From Flavobacteriales bacterium UBA6051 (GTDB lineage Bacteria > Bacteroidota > Bacteroidia > Flavobacteriales_D > Crocinitomicaceae): DNA of 64,000 nt. Below, piece after piece: positions 25,601-33,700 of this stretch (position 1 is the first letter of the stretch; each line of letters opens with the position of its first letter). The DNA is taken from contig DIYP01000015.1 of the NCBI GenBank assembly GCA_002427735.1, forward strand, positions 119,993 through 183,992, given 5' to 3'. A program made the position numbers and the translations under genes. Below the pieces are notes generated by a model, which saw only the letters and a list, made by a program, of their open reading frames with translations, was not told the DNA's origin and searched no databases.

Positions 25601-27794
25601 ATGGGATTTCGGAGATGGTAGTCCAACACAAAATACAGCATTTGCATCGCACATATATTCACTTCCTCTTGAAAGCGGAGAAAACTCTGTAAAAGTGACT
25701 TTAACTGTTACTCCAGCTTCAGGAGCTTGTCCTTCAACGGCGGAAACACCTATCCTATTTGATGAGGTAATCGTTTCTATTGACAAAGATGAATTCTGCA
25801 TTTCAGATGGACCTTATCCATTCACAATCACTCCTGAAGGTGCTAACCCAACAATTACTGGTCGCGGAGTAACCGAAGATCAAAAGTATTTCAATCCAGC
25901 ACTGACAGCAGGCTATGATGGTCCGTTTGACATGACTTACAATGATAACGTATTTGCCACGATTACAGTGAACGATGCTCCAGACGTTGCTTTCAATGTT
26001 GAGCTAGGAGAAACAGACTTTTCTGTTTCTTCTGAAAATGACCTTTCTACAGTGAACAGCTATGTTTGGAAGTTTGTATCGAAGAGTACGGAAGAAATAT
26101 TACTTGAAATAACAGATGATGAAAAGCCTGTACTTGAATACAGTACTTTTGAAGGTCATCCATCAATCGTTGTCATCTTAGAAGTCGCAAATGACTGCGG
26201 AACAAATACTGCAACAAAAGGTGTACTCATTCCTCAAATTGGCACTGTTTCAATTGATCCAGATGTCTTCTGCGTAGATGACGAAACGAAGTATCCGTTT
26301 ACCATAGAAGGTTATTCGACTCCACCAGTAATTAAAGGACCTGGCGTGAACGAAGAATCAACTCATTTCATTCCTAAGGCAGCGGGTGTTGGAGTACATA
26401 CACTCAGTATAAACGATGGTGAAGCAGAAATAACGGTAACCGTAGTTGAAGTTGAAGTGCCTGATTTTAACCTGACGCTTGGTGAAGAAGACTTTACACT
26501 TGAATCAAAAGTGGACTTGTCTACATTTGATAGCTATGAATGGCAGTTCAGGTCTTCAGGAGAACTCGTTCATAAAATTACAGATAATGAGAACCCCACA
26601 GTGCCGTATAGTACGTTTGATCCTGGAAAAACAATTTCTGTTGAATTGATCGTTGTTCAATCTCCTTGCGGACCGAAGTTCAGCGAACCACAATATGTCG
26701 ATATCGAAGCATTAGAGCCTGGAACGGTTTCATTAGTACCGCTACTCTTCTGTTCTGACGATGATAAAGATTATGATTTCACTATTGAAGGATTCCCTAC
26801 TCTACCAACCATTACAGGGCCAGGGGTGAACGCATCGTCAACAGCATTTAATCCTGCAGGAGCGGGTGTTGGAGAGCATACATTATCAGTAAACGATGGT
26901 GAAGCTGAAATAATTGTGACCGTTGTAGATGGCGAGACGCCGGCATTTGATGTGAATATCGATGGAGATAAGTTCAAACTGAACTCTACCTATGATTTAG
27001 CCAAAGCAAATAGCTATTCTTGGAAGTTCTTCACCACTGGAGGTGAACTCCTTCATGAAGTAACTGATGAAACAACCCCTATTGTTCCCTTCAGTTTATT
27101 TAATGGTCAGGATTCAATTATTATCTCTTTAGAAGTTGTTGTTGATCCTTGTGGAACACTAACCAGCGCTCCTAAACCACTGAACATCCCGAAAGTTGCT
27201 GAGGAAGGCACATTTGAATTGACTCCTAAGGAGTTTTGCCCGGAAGATGATACACCGTATCCATTCGAGATAACTGGATATACGGAAGATCCTACTGTCA
27301 CTGGAAATGGTGTAGATGCGGAGGGCAAAAACTTTATTCCAAAAGATGCCGGACCAGGCTCACATGTCTTGAAAGCTACAGATAAAGATGGGAACGAAAA
27401 AACAATTACCGTTTTAGTGAAGCAACCTCCTAAGGTGACCATCGATGGTACAATAGACTCGTTATTGTCTTTCTTCTCACCGGACATTGATGGTTCTGGA
27501 GCAGTTAATTATTACTGGGAATTTGTAGACGCATCGGGCGAGATTGTAAAGCTGGAAAACATTCCATCTTATGAGAATAAAGTGGATTCCTTCAGAGTAT
27601 TCGAGAATCCTAAGAACCCTGCCGGAGACGGTATGATTCCAATCAAATTGGTGGTTACATCAAAGGATTGTGGTGACTTTACATTCTACAAAACATTTAG
27701 TGTAGACCGAGGTTCTTTCAACGGAGAAATTGTAAAGGATGGACCAGTAATCATTGATTTAAGTGGACTTTCAGGATTAACTAATATGGGATAG
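22674..27794 (+). CDS. Giant eCIS protein with five Ig/PKD-like modules, tail-fibre candidate
   Basis: A 1706-residue protein without signal peptide, in the position where Afp carries its fibre gene (between Afp12 and Afp14 types). Residues 1-850 are a unique region beginning MSKKLTQISPSHHSYVPDQM, with RLTRICLSGVGLACGFEV near residue 38, helical segments and an Ala-rich coil near 590. A cysteine-rich turn (YLCCSDCAP) leads into five modules at about residues 864, 1034, 1192, 1352 and 1514. Each module pairs an Ig-like half with a PKD-like half; WDFGDGSP is seen in the first. Such domains bind glycans or proteins, so a host-recognition fibre or outer baseplate decoration is likely. This is inferred from context; no similarity to adenovirus-type Afp13 fibres is visible. 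Confidence 0.75.
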   Translation: MSKKLTQISPSHHSYVPDQMLTDVQLNEVNEYFEDQIRLTRICLSGVGLACGFEVSNNSGNSITITNGAGVTTDGDLMHLLIPDTEGKYHIDIDSIQFDYYNTFDDSNANYFENFWKDVAPTPKMYELFPAHLSTGKTKLADFDGEGGLSSMVVVLYLECYTNDPGACTTVSCENQGAEEVQRVRVLLLHKDHVAYLLENDTLFNANNVLSDYLLVNEISVPRVILDDANTDDLEILAGDYNSAITSGTMIDNLNAGFEIMLKKTELYDEYGEITELISEQFSIGSLSNTLFQYRYDLLKDLVDSYNELKELFLEHFGTCCPDIHAFPKHLLLGKVNGATLAEEENPHRHIFYKSPILDQNYDQNGRFKSIVDRCYQMLKRYIGSEQAFNEVKITPSNLYVDLGKRAIPFYYADGQELVMNWDFEKSKYGRYNSILGYRQSMTSSHPVVKDPFNYTIDRYNKFRIEGIQGLQYAEALSEVLRLKETHSLPFDIKVLGIRVNEAEEIDITEYMCDFKDLSVLMTAWTAEQVCILGEVSYLLSGFSTIEEGDNIRKDIVLQFKESRDFENTKGYSEYDLKDGFRAKAAGAAYSAEAANAEGVKSNAYDGKTGAQVEVQFSEKQSTVKENMTYAENSLGKIIIDAIDKYSGNESSGLIAYIKDELTFVDFSTWSPTVVDGTIDLPSKILAACYILETLLPDSISSLTSSTLESYTAEIDKLCSYTKQIQAKYKEYVYAEYTGETKIEAQTSTVIDEKILGMMDLLNNQLTNICCGAKKIQTILQEVEDRKAMILDRLKFSNFALQHPGMEHIAGVEPGGTFVMVYSLNSATAENPIPKGTVIADFALPYLCCSDCAPINFIVPKTPVSLSLPTDIYCLSGEDTPLEFNVSPIDGIIGIEDNVEIPGVTINGTTLEIDSSLFPAEQIGVPIRFTVNDQYTECFIIARQKPNVDISYTEDPETPLKYNFEPTGDIEGASFIWDFGDGSPTQNTAFASHIYSLPLESGENSVKVTLTVTPASGACPSTAETPILFDEVIVSIDKDEFCISDGPYPFTITPEGANPTITGRGVTEDQKYFNPALTAGYDGPFDMTYNDNVFATITVNDAPDVAFNVELGETDFSVSSENDLSTVNSYVWKFVSKSTEEILLEITDDEKPVLEYSTFEGHPSIVVILEVANDCGTNTATKGVLIPQIGTVSIDPDVFCVDDETKYPFTIEGYSTPPVIKGPGVNEESTHFIPKAAGVGVHTLSINDGEAEITVTVVEVEVPDFNLTLGEEDFTLESKVDLSTFDSYEWQFRSSGELVHKITDNENPTVPYSTFDPGKTISVELIVVQSPCGPKFSEPQYVDIEALEPGTVSLVPLLFCSDDDKDYDFTIEGFPTLPTITGPGVNASSTAFNPAGAGVGEHTLSVNDGEAEIIVTVVDGETPAFDVNIDGDKFKLNSTYDLAKANSYSWKFFTTGGELLHEVTDETTPIVPFSLFNGQDSIIISLEVVVDPCGTLTSAPKPLNIPKVAEEGTFELTPKEFCPEDDTPYPFEITGYTEDPTVTGNGVDAEGKNFIPKDAGPGSHVLKATDKDGNEKTITVLVKQPPKVTIDGTIDSLLSFFSPDIDGSGAVNYYWEFVDASGEIVKLENIPSYENKVDSFRVFENPKNPAGDGMIPIKLVVTSKDCGDFTFYKTFSVDRGSFNGEIVKDGPVIIDLSGLSGLTNMG
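25263..27720 (+). repeat. Five tandem Ig/PKD-like modules, about 160 codons each
   Basis: Modules begin near 25263, 25773, 26247, 26727 and 27213 (spacing 510, 474, 480 and 486 bp). Each opens with a strand ending in FC or YC (DKDEFC, DPDVFC, LPLLFC, TPKEFC). Copies 3 and 4 also share long runs of near-identical DNA around the segment encoding NDGEAEI, pointing to a recent duplication. The unit number may vary between strains. Confidence 0.75.
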
Positions 27795-27801
27795 TACTTT
27801 A

Positions 27802-30066
27802 GTGGAAAGCACCCCGACACATATCATTCATAAAGTATCTGTGGACGTCAATGCTACGTCCACAGATCACTCATCTATCAAGGAAAAAATTTCAGACATT
27901 ATAAAGACAGCCATTTTAAAAGAAATTGAGCTTTATCTTGACTCCGCCTCTACTCGACAAGAATACGTTGAAAAAAGCGTACAAATAGAGCAACTCTCAC
28001 TGGATATTCAACTCGCGTCGTTGAACGAAAGTCGTTTTCATATAGCTCATCAAGTAGAAAAACAAATGGAAAATGTGCTATCACAACTTAAGTTGTCTGA
28101 TAGCCTTAATCAAAGCCCCCCCCATGATCAAGAGGCTTTATCCACTTCAGCCAATGCTATGCAATCTACTGAAAGTGGAGCGACCATTGTAAATTCATGG
28201 CAGAAGAAAGCAAAGACTTTGCTTTATTTTCTGGAAGAAGGAAAACTTCCCTGGTGGGTCGTAGATTCCAACCAAATGTCGTCAATTGTTAATGATGAAC
28301 AGCTGATTGAATTGGTAAGTGATAAAAGAGAATTTATTCAAAATCTACGCACAACACTACAGAAGGAGCAAGCGTTGAAAAGATTAATTCAGCAGTTTTC
28401 GTCAGAAGCATTGCTGCATGTATTCTTTCGACTTGTTAATGGTGGGGCCAACCAATTGGCTCGAACAGTCAACACATATTTTCGCAGTTCCTTCCCTATA
28501 ATTGATCAGCTCAGCAGAAAAGAGCGTGCTACTTTTTGGAACTTTCTTTTTAAACTTCAAAATATTCAACGGCATGAGCATTGGGAACAAGAAATTTTCG
28601 CAGCAATTCAGCGTATTTTTCCCAATCAAAAAGTCAACAATACGCTAGAAAATAATCCACTTTCGTCTACCAATGCGGGTTATCCTATTGCCTTGACCTC
28701 AATCGTTGTTGCATTACTTGAGTTCAGACCAAGTCATGGAGATTCATTGAAAAAATTCATTGAAAACTACCTTATCTCACAGCTCGACCTAAAATCGATA
28801 ACATCTAAGAGTAGTGAATTACAAACAAAGAACAATTCTCAGGCTAAGATTAAAAAAGATGAGTTGCAAGAAAATGAACAATTAGATCAAGTTAAGGATA
28901 CTAAAACAACTATTAATCATTCGAAAGATAAACTGGGTGAAACGGATGAACCTATTGAGCAACTGACTGAAAGCAATAATGAATCATCGTTAGAAATTAA
29001 CGATCCAGCAACAAAGTCTGAGAAAAGCACTAGCAAAGACGAAAGTAGACACTCGAAAAGCGAATCATCTGAAAAGAAAAATGAAAGTCATTCAGAAGCA
29101 AACAACAATCAGAGTGCAAGTGAAACATTTTCCAAAGACTCATCAATAGATGCTCAAAACGGGAATAAAATAGATCCAGATTCTGCTGAAAAGAAAAACA
29201 TTGATTCTCATTCTCAATTGACTGAAAGCAAAAAAACGACTGAGAAGGTAAAAGAAACAACTAAAAATGAGGGAGAAACTGAAATAAGACTTGAACAAAA
29301 AGGCTTAGATAAAAAAACAGATATAGAAGACAAAAATATTCGTGATATAAGTAGCGAAAGAATCAAATCTACTGATGAGAATAAATTATCCGAGGAAAGC
29401 GCTCAAATATCGAAGAAGGATGATCAGTCATTAAATGAGGAAAATGAAGACAAAAAAGAGCAGCTAGCAACTGACGCAATTGAACAGAAAAACGCTTTGA
29501 AACTTGAAGAACAGTTGCGATCCATTGAGGATAGTTTGAATACGCCTTATCAAGTCGAGCTTGCACCTTTCACTAAGAGTTTTATAGCCGAAAATGCTGG
29601 AATGATATTATTGCATCCGTTTCTTAAGGCGCTGTTCACTAAACTGGAACTACTAGATGTAGAAACACAACAAATCAGGGATCCTGAACTAGCCGCTCAT
29701 GTTCTGCATTATGCTGCAACTGGGCGCGAACAAGATTTCGAGTACAGTATGACCTTTGAGAAGTATTTGTGTGGAATCGCGCCTGACCATGTGATGGAGC
29801 GTAAAATCACTCTTTCACAGGAGGTCAAAGCCAGTGTGGATTTACTCCTCGAATCAGTGCTTAGTCATTGGACCGCTTTGAAAAGTAAGTCTACCGCGTT
29901 GCTCAGAGCGGAGTTCTTACAACGTAAGGCCAAAGTATTTATTGACGGAAACCCTAGAGTGGTTTTTGAACGCAAAGTAATCGATATTATGCTTGACAGA
30001 TTGCCATGGAACCTAAGTATAATAAGGCTTCCATGGAGAACAGAGTTATTATATGTTGAATGGTAA
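27802..30066 (+). CDS. Contractile injection system tape-measure protein (Afp14 type)
   Basis: A 754-residue protein with GTG start 7 bp after the previous stop; no ATG lies near the conserved N-terminus THIIHKVSVDVNA. Both ends match the CIS tape-measure family: N-terminal EKSVQIEQLSLDIQL, and C-terminal GMILLHPFLKALFTKLELLD, AAHVLHYAATGREQDFEYSM, FEKYLCGI, LRAEFLQRKAKVF and LPWNLSIIRLPW. The protein sets tube length during assembly. Between residues about 333 and 569 lies a low-complexity segment rich in Ser, Lys, Glu, Asp and Asn, probably disordered, which may adjust the measured length. Followed by a small membrane protein gene. Confidence 0.88.
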   Translation: MESTPTHIIHKVSVDVNATSTDHSSIKEKISDIIKTAILKEIELYLDSASTRQEYVEKSVQIEQLSLDIQLASLNESRFHIAHQVEKQMENVLSQLKLSDSLNQSPPHDQEALSTSANAMQSTESGATIVNSWQKKAKTLLYFLEEGKLPWWVVDSNQMSSIVNDEQLIELVSDKREFIQNLRTTLQKEQALKRLIQQFSSEALLHVFFRLVNGGANQLARTVNTYFRSSFPIIDQLSRKERATFWNFLFKLQNIQRHEHWEQEIFAAIQRIFPNQKVNNTLENNPLSSTNAGYPIALTSIVVALLEFRPSHGDSLKKFIENYLISQLDLKSITSKSSELQTKNNSQAKIKKDELQENEQLDQVKDTKTTINHSKDKLGETDEPIEQLTESNNESSLEINDPATKSEKSTSKDESRHSKSESSEKKNESHSEANNNQSASETFSKDSSIDAQNGNKIDPDSAEKKNIDSHSQLTESKKTTEKVKETTKNEGETEIRLEQKGLDKKTDIEDKNIRDISSERIKSTDENKLSEESAQISKKDDQSLNEENEDKKEQLATDAIEQKNALKLEEQLRSIEDSLNTPYQVELAPFTKSFIAENAGMILLHPFLKALFTKLELLDVETQQIRDPELAAHVLHYAATGREQDFEYSMTFEKYLCGIAPDHVMERKITLSQEVKASVDLLLESVLSHWTALKSKSTALLRAEFLQRKAKVFIDGNPRVVFERKVIDIMLDRLPWNLSIIRLPWRTELLYVEW

Positions 30067-30090
30067 AAAAACAACTTGAAATTATTGACA

Positions 30091-30702
30091 ATGCATATTA
30101 ACCTTTATGAAATGATACTCTTAGCGCTTGGAGCATTGTTTTTCTTGATTCTCTGTGGAGCCTTAGTCTTCTTCGTTATCAAGGATAAACCTTTTAAGCG
30201 CCTTTTGTGGTTTTTTCCTATTTCCATTGTTATGATGGGATACTCTGGCATTCAGGAAATAAGAGTCAAAGACAATATGCTTGAAATAAAAAAATATACC
30301 GAGGAGTTGGAAGAAGATCCTACGAATACCGAGGCTCGAGAAAAGCTTGAAGAAGCTGTGCATGATGCAGAACCACGTGCCACAAGTCTGGATGTTCAGT
30401 CTTCTATAAGTAAAGCTTACTTACTTCTTGATCAACCTGATAAAGCAATTGATTATGCCAACATTGCCATTCAAACACGTGAAAAAGAACTGGGAATGGA
30501 CGGCCAAGAACAGGCGGATGGTGGCAGTGATGATAGCGAACTGGAATCACTAAGCAGTATAATTACACTGGCTACACTTCAGAAAGAACTGGATCAGGAT
30601 TCCCCAATAGATACAGTTGAAATCAGACGACAAATTATGGCCGTTCCATCCATTGACGATGGGACCAAAAAATACTTTGATCGCCGTTACTTAAAAAAAT
30701 AA
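30091..30702 (+). CDS. Small membrane protein with TPR-like soluble region, eCIS-linked
   Basis: A 203-residue protein starting at ATG 30091 (an in-frame TTG at 30076 would add five residues). Two hydrophobic segments, about residues 8-30 (ILLALGALFFLILCGALVFF) and 42-55 (LLWFFPISIVMMGY), precede a soluble region of about 145 residues. That region has a helical repeat-like stretch (SISKAYLLLDQPDKAIDYAN) reminiscent of one TPR and an acidic linker. No catalytic motif. Lying between the tape measure and the effector gene, it might anchor assembly, load cargo or assist release; all of this is inference. Confidence 0.7.
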   Translation: MHINLYEMILLALGALFFLILCGALVFFVIKDKPFKRLLWFFPISIVMMGYSGIQEIRVKDNMLEIKKYTEELEEDPTNTEAREKLEEAVHDAEPRATSLDVQSSISKAYLLLDQPDKAIDYANIAIQTREKELGMDGQEQADGGSDDSELESLSSIITLATLQKELDQDSPIDTVEIRRQIMAVPSIDDGTKKYFDRRYLKK

Positions 30703-30718
30703 TTCTCGAACCCACTAT

Positions 30719-33700
30719 ATGTCATTGATTCATTCATCCAAACCAAAAGCTTCAACACCTTCTTCAGATAAGAAAGATAATTTCTTTGGCACGCAGGCGA
30801 AGTTGAATATTGGGAAATCGAATGACAAATATGAGAAGGAAGCGGATGCAATGGCAGACAAGGTCGTTGGAAATCAAGGACTTTTTGGCAGCGAACCTTT
30901 TATTCCGGCTCAACCAAACAGTGTACAGAAAAGTGAAGATCAAGATGATGCATTGCAGCAAAAACCTTTAGCAGATAGTATTACTCCATTGGTTCAGAAA
31001 AAAGAAGAAGAGCTTCAAATGCAAGAAGAGGAAGAAGCTGTTCAAATGATGGAGGAAGAACATGTGCAAACCAGTGCTGAAGAAGAAACAAGCGCATTAT
31101 CCAACGATGAATCTTCAACGACTTCAATTGACATTCAACAAAAAGTTGAAGAAGAAATCCAGGAAAAGGAAGAAGAAGAAATTCAGGAAAAGGTCGACGA
31201 ACACCTGCAGAAAAGCGCGGATACCGGAGGAGACGGAGGCGGTGGGTCAAACTTCGAAAACTCTCTTGCCTCTTCTAAAGGTGGTGGTAGTCCGATGGAT
31301 TCCAAGACACAATCAGGAATGGAATCAGGGTTTGGAACTGATTTCAGCGGAGTTCGTGTCCATACTGACGACAATGCAGTTCAAATGAATCAAGAACTTG
31401 GTTCTCAGGCTTTCACAAATGGTAACGATATTTATTTCAATGAAGGTAAATACAACCCTTCTTCGAAAGACGGACAACACTTATTGGCCCATGAATTAAC
31501 TCATACTGTCCAACAGGGAGCTTCAACAGAACCAGCATCCGTGCAAAAAGCAGAGGGAGAAGAAGCTCCTGCTGAACCCGTTAAGCCGGGTTCTGCCCTT
31601 GATATAACGCATAGATTTGAATTGACAGACGCCTGGGCGAAGTACTTAGATGCACTTTATGATAAAGGTGAACGTAAGTTTGAAGTTGATGTTAAAATAG
31701 GTGAACGCTTTAGCGGCACTATTATGGTGCGTAGGTTGAAAGCAACAGCCGAAGGTGAGACATCTAAATATGAACTTAACAAGAGTGGCTTCCAGAAATA
31801 TCTGAACATTAATGGTTGGAGCTTTCTGGACCCGTTAAGATCGGCTGGCGTAACCCCAATCCTCGTACTTAAGAATTTTGGAGAGGAACAAGTGACAACA
31901 GGATTCTTGAGCGTAAAAATGGGCGAAACACCTCTTTTAGCTGATGTTCAAGGGTTCATTAAGGGAATAAACGAGAACCTTGAAGCCATGCAATTCCTAG
32001 GAATTGAGCCAATTAACGTGGACGGACTTGAAAATACATTTGAATCCGGAAGACTCATTTTCCAAGTAAGTTCGTTATCTACTGTCATTGATGGTTACCT
32101 GAGTGCAGGCGGTGGTATGGGCATTATGGGTGAAACATTCACTTTCAACCTAAACGCTAATGTCGATGTTGCAGGGTTAGCGAGTGGCGAATTTACTGTT
32201 GCCCGCGGTGAAGATGGAAAATTGAGCGGAACGGGAGACATTGAAGCTGATATTGCGAATGTAAATGCAAAAATCCATGTTGAGTACATTGACGGAGCTG
32301 TTACTATTCAAGGAACCGGTCGAATAGAATCAGAGAAATTCTCCGGGGAAATTACACTTTTGGTTACAGATGCTGCTAAATCGAAGCAGATGATGAATGC
32401 TGCACTCGGTGTGGAGACGATGGATGCCGAAGCAGAATCTTCTGAAGCTGCTCCGACACCTAAGACTAAAAACAATCAGGTACTTGCCGGATGGGGTGAG
32501 GTAACTGCAAGCATCACGCCTTGGCTTGAAGGAACGGCAAAGGTTGGAATAGACAGTGAAGGTCATGTTACTATTGTAGGAGAAATCGTTGTTCCTGACG
32601 AGATAGAGTTAATGGAACAACGCGGAAAAAAGGTTGACATTTTCAGTGTTGAAATCCGCGCTGGGTATGGTATTCCATTAGTAGGGCAAGTATTCTTATT
32701 TGCAAGCATTGGAATGTTCATGAACGCCGGGTTTGGTCCACTCGTATTGAAAGATGTTGGCTTTACAGGAACCTACTCTACTGACCCAAGCGTACTTCAG
32801 GAGTTCTCTGTGACAGGGACACTTGGAATTAATGCATTCGCCATTTTAGGGCTTGAAGCAGAAGCCGGAGTAGGTGTTACTATACTTGGGCACGACGTAA
32901 AAGCTGGTGTTAACGTAACTGCAGCGGCAGGTCTAAGGGCCTACGCGGAAGCAACACCAACGTTGGAGTACAAAGAACAGGCGTCACCAGAAGGTGGTAA
33001 AACAGGAGAAACACGATTAAAAGGTCACTTCGAAGCTGCAGCGCAGTTATTCCTTCAATTAACAGGAGCCCTGTTCGTTGAATTAGATAGTCCATGGTGG
33101 TCTCCAGCGCCAGATGGAAGAGAAGAATATCCATTGGGAGAAGTTCAGTATCCAATTGGTGATAGTATGGGTATTGGTGCCGACATGGACTGGCTTGTAG
33201 GTTCACCAGATATCCCTGAAATCAAATTCTCTCCAGTTGAATTTGACGCTGATAAGTTTACCGCCGATGTAATGGCAGATCCACCTCCGCGAAAACGTGG
33301 CGACTCTGATGCTAATCCAGAAGGGGAATGGGTTGATGGTAATAAGCCAGGGGATCAGCAAGAGAACCCTGAGATGAAAGATGGTGAGGGACTTCCAGAA
33401 AACGGCAAGAAGAAAGAAGACCTCAAAAACCTTCCTGACGAGCAGAAGTACATGCGCGCGTTAGATGAAATGTCGAAACTAGAAAAAGCAGATCCTAAAC
33501 CGACATTCTCGGTCGTTAATGCGAAAGCGAAAAAGGTTAAGAGTAAGTATGGGCTCGACAAAATAACGGTGAAAGAGAAAGGTGACGAAGCTGAAGTTTT
33601 TGTCAAGCATAAAAAGCAAGATAACGGCAAACACCTGTTGATGGTTCCAATGATGAGTGAGGCGGAGCGCGCTAAACTACTAGTTGCTGCATTGGATGAC

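Noticed and set aside
31021..31200. Gln/Glu/Lys repeat in the effector as a CRISPR-like or DNA-level repeat array
   Set aside because: The repetition is short-period codon repetition within an open frame, not spaced identical repeats with unique spacers.
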